Positions 1 through 5,299 of a stretch of DNA of 11,126 nt are shown here, piece by piece. Position numbers and translations under genes: made by a program. A model generated the notes under the pieces. The model searched no databases. It saw nothing but the letters and a program-made list of their open reading frames with translations, and was not told the DNA's origin. The stretch is from positions 401-11,526 of the forward strand of contig DMYQ01000091.1 in NCBI GenBank assembly GCA_003482555.1, read 5' to 3'. The number at the start of each line of letters is the position of its first letter. The stretch's first letter is position 1. Source of the DNA: Janthinobacterium sp. (GTDB lineage: Bacteria > Pseudomonadota > Gammaproteobacteria > Burkholderiales > Burkholderiaceae_D).

Positions 1-266
1 TCGTCGGCGGCATCGCCGGCGCCCTGCTGGGTAACCAGGTCGGCGGCGGCAGCGGCCGCACGGTCGCCACCGTGGCCGGCGCCGTCGGCGGCGCCGTGGT
101 CGGCAGCAACGTCGAGCGCAACAACCAGGCTCCGGCCGGCGATCACTATCAAATCCACATTCGCCTGAACAATGGCGACGGCATGACCGTGATGCAAGAC
201 AACGTGGGCGACTTGCGCGTCGGCGACCGCGTGCGCGTGGCCGACGGCCGCGCCTTCCGCGACTAA
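1..266 (+). CDS. Glycine-zipper 2TM-domain envelope protein (5' end missing)
   Basis: The reading frame is open from the window edge (first full codon at 3) to the TAA at 264-266, so only the C-terminal 87 residues are visible. They begin with a Gly/Ala/Val-rich stretch of about 35 residues (GGIAGALLGNQVGGG, then AGAVGGAVVGSNVE). This is the GxxxG pattern of the glycine-zipper 2TM domain of the 17-kDa-antigen/SlyB family, whose members are usually outer-membrane lipoproteins or envelope proteins. A soluble tail of about 45 residues follows (YQIHIRLNNGDGMTV...VGDRVRVADGRAF). The lipoprotein signal and cysteine expected in this family would lie upstream and cannot be seen. The GTG at 72 is an internal Val codon, because the zipper motif continues upstream of it. 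The exact role is unknown; envelope integrity is a guess from the family. Confidence 0.82.
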   Translation, partial: VGGIAGALLGNQVGGGSGRTVATVAGAVGGAVVGSNVERNNQAPAGDHYQIHIRLNNGDGMTVMQDNVGDLRVGDRVRVADGRAFRD

Positions 267-300
267 GCCGGGCACAGCAAGCAAGTAAGCAAGCAGCATC

Positions 301-322
301 CGGTACGCCACGGGGTGTACCG
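301..322. repeat. Short hairpin between the glycine-zipper and DUF3309 genes
   Basis: CGGTACGCC pairs with GGTGTACCG (one G-T wobble) around an ACGG tetraloop. It lies 35 bases after the glycine-zipper stop codon. No T run follows it, so it is at best a weak terminator or an RNA-end stabiliser. The sequence before it (267-300) is a run of AAGC/AAGT-like four-base repeats. An AT-rich stretch at 324-347 with TACAAT (329-334) and TATAAC (338-343) could hold a -10 box for the next gene, but no convincing -35 accompanies either. Confidence 0.35.
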
Positions 323-359
323 CGCATATACAATATTTATAACATTTCAGGAGCACACC

Positions 360-512
360 ATGGGCCTCATCTTATTGATCATTCTCGTCCTTTTCCTCAT
401 CGGCGCTTTCCCCGCCTGGCCGCACAGCCGCAACTGGGGTTATGGTCCTAGCGGCCTGTCCGGCCTGCTCGTCATCATCCTCATCGTCATGCTGCTCACG
501 GGACGTCTGTAA
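360..512 (+). CDS. DUF3309-type small hydrophobic protein
   Basis: This encodes a 50-residue protein. The ATG at 360 is preceded by CAGGAG (348-353), a good ribosome binding site; the in-frame ATG at 315 has none and would add 15 unlikely residues. Residues 2-17 (GLILLIILVLFLIGAF) form one hydrophobic segment and residues 34-47 (LLVIILIVMLLTG) a second. Between them is a polar loop, PAWPHSRNWGYGPSG. This two-segment layout with the W-P-H-S and W-G-Y-G-P-S-G loop is typical of the DUF3309 family of short predicted inner-membrane proteins in proteobacteria. The biochemical role of the family is not known to me. It stands alone, with a possible hairpin after it. Confidence 0.8.
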   Translation: MGLILLIILVLFLIGAFPAWPHSRNWGYGPSGLSGLLVIILIVMLLTGRL

Positions 513-520
513 GCACCCCC

Positions 521-541
521 GGCGGCGCCACGCGCGCCGCC
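521..541. terminator. GC-rich hairpin after the DUF3309 gene, possible terminator
   Basis: GGCGGCGC (521-528) and GCGCCGCC (534-541) form a perfect 8-bp stem with a 5-base loop, starting 9 bases after the DUF3309 stop codon. There is no T run on either side, so it does not meet the usual rule for an intrinsic terminator. Position and stem strength are the only support. GC-rich palindromes are common by chance in this genome. Confidence 0.3.
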
Positions 542-608
542 GCCAGCAACCGCAACCGCTCTCCGACGCCGCTCCGGCGCGTCCTCCGCACCGCCCCCAA
601 GGAACCCC

Positions 609-1352
609 ATGACTGAAGATGAAGTGCGCGGCAATGCCTTCGCGATGCCCATCAATAACCCGGCCTTTCCGCCCGGCCCGTATCGTTTCGTCGACCGCGA
701 ATTTCTGGTCATCACCTATCGCACCGATCCGGTGGCCCTGCAAAAGCTGATACCGGCGCCCCTGAAGCTGCTGGAACCCATCGTCAAGTTCGAGTTCATC
801 AACATGCCCGACTCGACCGGCTTCGGCCACTATTGCGAATCGGGCCAGGTGATTCCCGTCAGCCTGGACGGCGTCGAGGGCAATTACACCCTGGCCATGT
901 ACTTGAACGACCACCCGCCCATCGCCGGCGGACGCGAGCTGTGGGGCTTCCCCAAGAAACTGGGCGAGCCGGAATTGCGGGTTCACAAGGACACCCTGAT
1001 CGGCACCCTCGACTACAGCGACTTCCGGGTTGCCACCGGCACCATGGGCTACAAGCACAAACGCCTCGATGGCGACACCGTCAAAAAGAGCCTGGCGGCG
1101 CCCGGCTTCTTGTTGAAAATCATCCCACATGTGGACGGCACTGCGCGCATCTGCGAATTGGTGCAATATGAGCTGTGCGACATCACGGTGAAAGGCGCCT
1201 GGAGCGGTCCCGGCGCCCTCGACTTGAATCCGCACGCGCTGGCGCCTGTGGCACAATTGCCGGTGCTTGAAATTATTTCAGCGGTCCATATCCTGGCGGA
1301 CTTGACGTTGCCGCTGGGTCGGGTCGTGCACGACTACCTCACTCCCCAATAA
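609..1352 (+). CDS. adc: Acetoacetate decarboxylase
   Basis: This is a 247-residue cytoplasmic enzyme that converts acetoacetate to acetone and CO2 through a Schiff base on lysine. The length matches the clostridial enzyme (about 244 residues), and similarity runs end to end. Key residues of that enzyme are present with an offset of one: Arg30, Glu62 (KFEFINMP), Glu77 (CESGQVIPVS) and the lysine pair Lys116-Lys117 in GRELWGFPKKLGEP, Lys116 being the expected Schiff-base lysine. ATMGYKHK-like (residues 165-172), IPHVDG and HILADLTLP are further family blocks. The ATG at 609 has AAGGA at 599-603. The stop codon is merged with the ribosome binding site of bdhA, so the two genes form an operon. 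The adc fold is shared by other decarboxylase-like enzymes, but the complete catalytic set makes true Adc activity likely. Confidence 0.93.
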   Translation: MTEDEVRGNAFAMPINNPAFPPGPYRFVDREFLVITYRTDPVALQKLIPAPLKLLEPIVKFEFINMPDSTGFGHYCESGQVIPVSLDGVEGNYTLAMYLNDHPPIAGGRELWGFPKKLGEPELRVHKDTLIGTLDYSDFRVATGTMGYKHKRLDGDTVKKSLAAPGFLLKIIPHVDGTARICELVQYELCDITVKGAWSGPGALDLNPHALAPVAQLPVLEIISAVHILADLTLPLGRVVHDYLTPQ

Positions 1353-1362
1353 AGGAAGCACC

Positions 1363-2145
1363 ATGCAACTCCAGGACAAAGTCGCCATCATCACCGGTTC
1401 GGCCAGCGGCATCGGCAAGGAAATCGCTCTCGAATACGCGCGCCAGGGCGCCAAGGTCGTCATCGCCGACCTGGCGCTGGACGCGGCCACGGCCACGGCC
1501 AATGACATCATCGCCGCCGGCGGCCAGGCTTTCGGCGTCGCCATGGACGTCACCAGTGAAGAGCAGGTCGACGCCGGCGTCGCCGCCACCGTGGCCAAGT
1601 TCGGCGGCGTCGATATCTTGATCAGCAACGCCGGCATCCAGATCATCAGCCCGGTGGTCGATTACAGCTTCGCCAACTGGAAGAAGATGCTCGCCATCCA
1701 CCTCGACGGCGCCTTCCTGACCACCCGCGCCTGCATGCGCGAAATGGTCAAGGCCGGCAAGGGCGGCGCCATCATCTACATGGGTTCGGTGCACTCGCAC
1801 GAAGGTTCGCCGCTCAAGAGCGCCTATGTCGCCGCCAAGCACGGCTTGCTGGGCCTGGCCAAGGTGGTGGCCAAGGAAGGCGCCAAGGATCGCATCCGCG
1901 CCAACGTGATCTGCCCCGGCTTCGTGCGCACCCCGCTGGTTGAAAAACAGATCCCGGAACAGGCGGCGCAATTGCACATCAGCGAAGAAGACGTCATCAA
2001 GAAAGTGATGTTGAAAGACACCATCGACGGCGAATTCACCACCACCCAGGACGTCGCCAACACGGCCATCTGGCTGGCGGCCTTCCCGTCGACGGCGCTG
2101 AGCGGCCAGTCCATCGTGGTCAGCCACGGCTGGTATATGCAATAA
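1363..2145 (+). CDS. bdhA: 3-Hydroxybutyrate dehydrogenase
   Basis: This is a 260-residue classical short-chain dehydrogenase that interconverts (R)-3-hydroxybutyrate and acetoacetate with NAD(H). It has the cofactor motif TGSASGIG at residues 11-18, Asp36 in VVIADL (favours NAD over NADP), NAG at 89-91, and the catalytic set Ser142, Tyr155 and Lys159 (MGSVHSHEGSPLKSAYVAAKHG). The length and the residues around the active site (GSVHSHEGSPLKSAY, then CPGFVRTPLVEKQI) are those of bacterial BdhA rather than of generic 3-oxoacyl reductases. AAAGGA at 1351-1356 is the ribosome binding site and overlaps the TAA of adc; the gap is 10 bases. The family usually acts in polyhydroxybutyrate and ketone-body use; here the product is the substrate of the gene in front. 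No terminator is evident in the 26 bases before the converging cupin gene. Confidence 0.95.
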   Translation: MQLQDKVAIITGSASGIGKEIALEYARQGAKVVIADLALDAATATANDIIAAGGQAFGVAMDVTSEEQVDAGVAATVAKFGGVDILISNAGIQIISPVVDYSFANWKKMLAIHLDGAFLTTRACMREMVKAGKGGAIIYMGSVHSHEGSPLKSAYVAAKHGLLGLAKVVAKEGAKDRIRANVICPGFVRTPLVEKQIPEQAAQLHISEEDVIKKVMLKDTIDGEFTTTQDVANTAIWLAAFPSTALSGQSIVVSHGWYMQ

Positions 2146-2171
2146 ACAGCAGTAAACTCTGGATCGGCCGT

Positions 2172-2546
2172 TCAAACCGCCCACGGCGGCGTGAACGGCT
2201 CCCCGCCGGCCAGGGTGGCGCGCCCGCCCACGGGCAACACGGCAACGGCGCGAAACGGCGCCGCGTCCGGATTGGCGATCTGAAATTCGGTGTCGGCCGG
2301 CACGATCAAGGCGCATCCGACGCCGATCTCATGCGTTACTTCCCCCACGCGCGCCAGCGCCCTGCCCTCCAATCCAATGAAAATCTCTTCGCGGCTCAAG
2401 CGGTGCGGCGCCCCCGGCGTATGCGCGCCGAGGGTCACGATCCAGGCCGCGGTTTCGCGCGCGCCGCGACCGGGCGCGGCCAGGCCGGTGAAGGTGGCGC
2501 CGTGCAGGCTGAAAGTGGGCGCGTCGGCGGCGGCAATGAATGGCAT
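2172..2546 (-). CDS. Small single-domain cupin protein
   Basis: This is a 124-residue protein with one RmlC-like cupin barrel. GAPHRLSREEIFIGLEGRAL (residues 45-64) is cupin motif 1 with His48 and a Glu at 53/54, and GVGCALIVPADTEFQIAN (75-92) is motif 2. The second histidine of motif 1 is missing, and the usual histidine of motif 2 is Glu87, so the metal site looks incomplete. The function is unknown; a sensor or binding role is as likely as catalysis. I chose the ATG at 2546 because GAGGA lies 5 bases before it. The longer reading frame from 2582 would start inside the promoter and operator region and has no ribosome binding site. It is divergent from the MarR gene and is its probable target. 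Confidence 0.75.
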   Translation of the reverse strand: MPFIAAADAPTFSLHGATFTGLAAPGRGARETAAWIVTLGAHTPGAPHRLSREEIFIGLEGRALARVGEVTHEIGVGCALIVPADTEFQIANPDAAPFRAVAVLPVGGRATLAGGEPFTPPWAV

Positions 2547-2551
2547 GATGG

Positions 2552-2556
2552 TCCTC
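2552..2556 (-). promoter_or_regulatory. Ribosome binding site that sets the cupin gene start
   Basis: GAGGA on the - strand lies 5 bases ahead of the ATG at 2546. It supports the 124-residue product over the 136-residue extension. Confidence 0.65.
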
Positions 2557-2565
2557 GGTGCTGGG

Positions 2566-2595
2566 TTGATGATATAATTCACCGAAGTTTATAAT
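2566..2595 (+). promoter_or_regulatory. Probable promoter of the marR-family gene
   Basis: TTGATG (2566-2571) and a perfect TATAAT (2590-2595) are 18 bases apart. Starting from this box would leave a leader of only about 7 bases, too short to include the AAGGTG ribosome binding site (2598-2603). A second perfect TATAAT at 2573-2578 would start near 2585 and give a normal leader but has no recognisable -35. Which box is used cannot be decided from sequence. Confidence 0.5.
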
Positions 2596-2599
2596 CCAA
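2571..2599 (-). promoter_or_regulatory. Probable promoter of the cupin gene
   Basis: On the - strand TTGGAT (2599-2594) and TATATC (2576-2571) are separated by 17 bases and resemble -35 and -10 boxes. Transcription would start near 2564, giving a leader of about 18 bases that includes the GAGGA ribosome binding site. The element overlaps the inverted repeat at 2577-2606. Confidence 0.45.
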
Positions 2600-2606
2600 G
2601 GTGAAT
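2577..2606. promoter_or_regulatory. Inverted repeat, candidate MarR operator
   Basis: ATTCACC (2577-2583) and GGTGAAT (2600-2606) are perfect 7-base inverted arms with a 16-base spacer. The repeat covers the TATAAT box at 2590-2595, the ribosome binding site of the MarR gene, and the -35 and part of the spacer of the opposing cupin promoter. This is the usual place for a MarR-type dimer to repress both itself and a divergent neighbour. Binding has not been shown. Confidence 0.5.
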
Positions 2607-2608
2607 CA

Positions 2609-3070
2609 ATGTCAAGCCCCCCTTCTACCGATTTCGGCGTCTTGCTCAATGTCGCGTTCGGCGTTTTCAAGGCCGGCTTGCACCGCCACCTGGCCACGGC
2701 CGGATTCGACGACGTCGGCCCCTCCTTCGGCTATGTGTTCCGTTTGCTGCAAGCGAAGCCCTTGAACTTGCGCCTGGTCGCGGACGGCCTCGGCATCACG
2801 CCGCAAGGCGCCCTCAAGCTGGTCAACGACATGGTGGCCAAGGGTTACGTCGAGCGCCACGACGAGCCGCTCGACGGCCGCGTCAAGCGGCTCGCACTGA
2901 GCCCGCGCGCCGTTCTGGCGATCGCCGAGGCGCGCCGCTACCATGCGCGCTTCGAGGCCGACCTGGCCGGCCGCATCGGCGCGGACGCGGCGGCGGCGGC
3001 CCGCGCCGCGCTGGAAGACATCGCCGCCCACTATGGGGACGAAGGCCCGCCCAGCTTGCGCCCGCTGTGA
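2609..3070 (+). CDS. MarR-family transcriptional regulator
   Basis: This 153-residue protein has a winged-helix domain in the middle: LRLVADGLGITPQGALKLV (residues 54-72) is the helix-turn-helix, and the wing is at 82-101 with DGRVKRLALSPRA, the usual MarR wing with its Asp-Gly-Arg. Flanking helices (11-32 and 104-142) would make the dimer. The ATG at 2609 has AAGGTG 5 bases upstream. MarR proteins commonly repress a divergent gene and themselves and release DNA on binding a small aromatic ligand; the inverted repeat at 2577-2606 fits that arrangement. The most likely target is the cupin gene, with adc-bdhA a less certain one. The ligand is unknown. Confidence 0.87.
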   Translation: MSSPPSTDFGVLLNVAFGVFKAGLHRHLATAGFDDVGPSFGYVFRLLQAKPLNLRLVADGLGITPQGALKLVNDMVAKGYVERHDEPLDGRVKRLALSPRAVLAIAEARRYHARFEADLAGRIGADAAAAARAALEDIAAHYGDEGPPSLRPL

Positions 3071-3086
3071 AGCCGGGCTGCCGCCA

Positions 3087-3140
3087 GCTGGAAATTACCG
3101 GACACGGGGGCGCCGGCGGCCAGGCAGGCGGTTTTCCAGC
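3087..3140. repeat. Imperfect inverted repeat between converging genes
   Basis: GCTGGAAA (3087-3094) matches TTTCCAGC (3133-3140), and the stem can extend inward by ACCG (3097-3100) with CGGT (3129-3132) across a two-base bulge. It sits in the 104-base gap between the MarR gene and the converging AraC gene. It could act as a shared transcription end, but there is no T run and the loop is long. Nothing else is recognisable in this gap. Confidence 0.2.
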
Positions 3141-3174
3141 GCGTCGCTCGGAAGCTCCTTCGATCCGCCCATGC

Positions 3175-4086
3175 TCAAGCGCCGAAGCGGCCGTCAGACT
3201 GGCGCCGGAATTCCTTCGGCGTCACGCCTTTGACTTGCAAAAAGCGGCGGTTGAAATTGGCGACGTTGTGGAAGCCGACGTCGTAGCAGACGTTGGTCAC
3301 GTACTGGTCCGTGTTCATCAGCAACTGGCAAGCCTTGTTGATGCGGATGCGGCTGACGAAATCGGTGAAGCTGTTGCCCGTGGTCTTGCGGAAAAAGCGC
3401 GAAAATTTACTCAGCGACATACCCATCTGCTCGGCCAGCACCTCGGCCGAGATGGGGTCGCGGTAGTTTTCCGTGATGTAGCTGAGCACCGCGTTGACCT
3501 TGGCCAGAGTGGCCTCGTCGTCGAAGGAACGGATGGTCGCGTTCGACAGCAGGCGGTAATTGCTGCTGCGCGCCAGCTGACACATGAACTGCAGGAAGTG
3601 GGCGAAGCGTTCGGCGCCGTGGCTGCCGCGAATGCGCAGGAAATACGCCTCGGCCTCGGCGCCGAAATCGAGGAATTCGATGCCGTAGGTGGAGCGCTCT
3701 AGCAGCGGCAGCAACTCGCGCAATTCCGGGATGCTCTTGGCCGCTTGTTCGAGCGGATCGTGGGCGAATTGCAGTATCATGTCGCGCAACACCACCCCCT
3801 CCTCGGGCACGCTGCTCGAGATCCAGTTGTGCGGCAGGCGCGGCCCCGTCAACACCAGGTGGCCGGGCGAGAATTCGCCGATATAGTCGCCGACGAACAA
3901 CCTGCCGCTGGTCGACACGATCAGGTGCAACTCGTATTCATCGTGGCAATGCCAGCGCACGCGCGGATTGGGGTAGCCGTGCTCCAGGTAATGGATGATG
4001 CCGTCGTAGTTTTCCCGTTCGATCACGGGTGGCTTGGCGTGGGGGCGTTGCGTTTCCACGCCGCGTGCTATTGGCAAAACTTCCAT
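3175..4086 (-). CDS. AraC-family regulator, MtlR-like (second copy, downstream of tal)
   Basis: This is a 303-residue protein with an N-terminal cupin-type ligand domain (about 28-110, with RWHCHDEYELHLI, FVGDYIG and LTGPRLPHNW) and a C-terminal AraC domain. The first HTH is at 212-233 (ISAEVLAEQMGMSLSKFSRF) and the second at 261-284 (VTNVCYDVGFHNVANFNRRF), followed by TPKEFRR. This layout is that of activators of polyol and mannitol operons such as Pseudomonas MtlR. By eye it is a close paralogue of the protein at 7413-8330, with many identical blocks in both domains. The start at 4086 has AGGA at 4094-4097, seven bases away. It is the last gene in the - strand series, but a 259-base gap with its own probable promoter separates it from tal. 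The inducer is inferred, not seen. Confidence 0.87.
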   Translation of the reverse strand: MEVLPIARGVETQRPHAKPPVIERENYDGIIHYLEHGYPNPRVRWHCHDEYELHLIVSTSGRLFVGDYIGEFSPGHLVLTGPRLPHNWISSSVPEEGVVLRDMILQFAHDPLEQAAKSIPELRELLPLLERSTYGIEFLDFGAEAEAYFLRIRGSHGAERFAHFLQFMCQLARSSNYRLLSNATIRSFDDEATLAKVNAVLSYITENYRDPISAEVLAEQMGMSLSKFSRFFRKTTGNSFTDFVSRIRINKACQLLMNTDQYVTNVCYDVGFHNVANFNRRFLQVKGVTPKEFRRQSDGRFGA

Positions 4087-4244
4087 GATGTCATCCTGTG
4101 ATGGAGCCGCCGCCGCGCCGAAGCCGGGCTTGGCTAGTCAACACTGTGGCCCAATTCGGCGAAAAAAGCGAGCGTTACGACGCCGCGCGCGCTTGACGGG
4201 GCATTCCGCACAAACGGCCGGCGCAAAACGCGCTTTGCCGCCTC

Positions 4245-4268
4245 CGGTGACGTTTTTTTGCGTCACCG
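4245..4268. promoter_or_regulatory. Perfect 8-bp palindrome with a T7 loop, candidate operator
   Basis: CGGTGACG (4245-4252) and CGTCACCG (4261-4268) are perfect inverted arms around TTTTTTTG. The palindrome lies just inside the predicted start point of the second AraC gene, 3 bases downstream of its -10 box. It could be an operator or a hairpin in the leader RNA. It is not a normal terminator, because the T run is in the loop and none follows the stem on either strand. Between it and the ATG lie about 160 bases in which I recognise nothing else. Confidence 0.4.
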
Positions 4269-4271
4269 TCC

Positions 4272-4301
4272 ACTATATCGCCCTTCTTCCGTATGAATGA
4301 A
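4272..4301 (-). promoter_or_regulatory. Possible promoter of the second AraC gene
   Basis: On the - strand TTCATT (4301-4296) and TATAGT (4277-4272) are 18 bases apart. The -10 is good and the -35 weak, as is common where an activator is needed. The implied leader to the ATG at 4086 is about 180 bases, long for a regulator gene. Confidence 0.35.
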
Positions 4302-4345
4302 TACCACAAGCCCAGCATTCCATACTTTTTTGCGCAAAGGCGACA

Positions 4346-5299
4346 CTAGGCAAGCAGGCGCTCGACCGCCATCGAGTCCAGCAGCGCGGCGTCGACGCAA
4401 AAGGCGCGGATACCCTCGCCCAGCTTTTCGCTCGCCATCGCATCCCCGTTCAACGCCAGGCGGAAGCGGGCCTGGTCCAGGTTCAGACGCGGCGGCGCCC
4501 GCTCCCGGGACTGCTCCCCTCGCGGCGCCAGTTGGCGCGGCAACGGCGCCGCGCTGGCGGCCAGCAGGGCCAGCAAGTCCGGGCCGATGGTCAGCAAGTC
4601 GCAACCGGCCAGCGCGGCGATCTGGCCAACGTTGCGAAAGCTGGCGCCCATCACCTCGGTGGCGTGGCCGTGGGCGCGGTAATAGTCGTAGATGCGCCGC
4701 ACCGAGCGCACGCCGGGATCGTCCGTGCCCGTGCCCGTGGCGGCCAGGCCGTCGGCCTTCACGTGCCAGTCGTGGATGCGGCCGACGAAGGGCGAAATCA
4801 GTTGCGCGCCGGCCTCGGCGCAGACCACCGCCTGTTCCAGCCCGAACACCAGGGTCATATTGCAGCGTATGCCTTCCCGCTCCAGCGCGCGCGCCGCCGC
4901 GATGCCCTCCCAGGTGGCGGCGATCTTGATCAGCACGCGCTCGCGCGCCACGCCGGCCGCCTGGTACAGCGCGATCAGGGCGCGCCCCTTGTCGATGCTC
5001 GCCCGCGTGTCGAAGGACAGGCGGGCGTCGACCTCGGTCGAGACCCGGCCCGGCACCAGTTTCAGGATTTCCAGCCCGAAGGCGACCAGCAGATGGTCGA
5101 CGACGGCGTCCGCGCCGGCGTGAGCATGGTCGCGCGCGGCCCGCTCCAGCAAAGGCCGGTATTCATCCTTGCGCACCGCTTTCAGGATCAGGGTGGGATT
5201 GGTGGTGGCGTCTTGCGGCGCGAACGCCTTGATGCTCTGGAAGTCGCCAGTGTCGGCGACCACGGTGGTGTAGCGCTTGAGTTGTTCGAGTTGGTTCAT
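4346..5299 (-). CDS. tal: Transaldolase
   Basis: This 317-residue cytoplasmic enzyme has the same length as E. coli TalB and resembles it throughout. It moves a dihydroxyacetone unit between sedoheptulose 7-phosphate and glyceraldehyde 3-phosphate, giving erythrose 4-phosphate and fructose 6-phosphate. Visible family blocks are YTTVVADTGDF with Asp16, DATTNPTLIL (30-39), LEILKLVPGRVSTEVDARLS (76-95), the Schiff-base Lys125 in VLIKIAATWEG, ISPFVGRI (168-175) and VMGASFRN (216-223). The ATG at 5299 overlaps the tkt stop codon as ATGA, so translation is probably coupled to tkt; the ribosome binding site is weak. With tkt it returns pentose phosphates to glycolysis. Phe171 in the ISPF block marks a transaldolase rather than a fructose 6-phosphate aldolase. 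Confidence 0.95.
   Translation of the reverse strand: MNQLEQLKRYTTVVADTGDFQSIKAFAPQDATTNPTLILKAVRKDEYRPLLERAARDHAHAGADAVVDHLLVAFGLEILKLVPGRVSTEVDARLSFDTRASIDKGRALIALYQAAGVARERVLIKIAATWEGIAAARALEREGIRCNMTLVFGLEQAVVCAEAGAQLISPFVGRIHDWHVKADGLAATGTGTDDPGVRSVRRIYDYYRAHGHATEVMGASFRNVGQIAALAGCDLLTIGPDLLALLAASAAPLPRQLAPRGEQSRERAPPRLNLDQARFRLALNGDAMASEKLGEGIRAFCVDAALLDSMAVERLLA

Noticed and set aside
372..1256. 294-residue - strand frame opposite adc
   Set aside because: It is antisense to adc and to the DUF3309 gene; its sequence is a low-complexity mirror of those frames.
2547..2582. 12-residue N-terminal extension of the cupin
   Set aside because: Its start lies within the promoter and operator region, while GAGGA stands 5 bases before the ATG at 2546.
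3067..3702. 211-residue + strand frame opposite the second AraC gene
   Set aside because: It is antisense to a gene with complete AraC motifs; the matching antisense frame over the other AraC copy shows the same pattern, as expected for shadows of paralogues.
4320..4345. AT-rich stretch with TTTGCGCAAA after tal, considered as a terminator
   Set aside because: The self-complementary core has no loop, and the T run is on the + strand side, the wrong side for tal.
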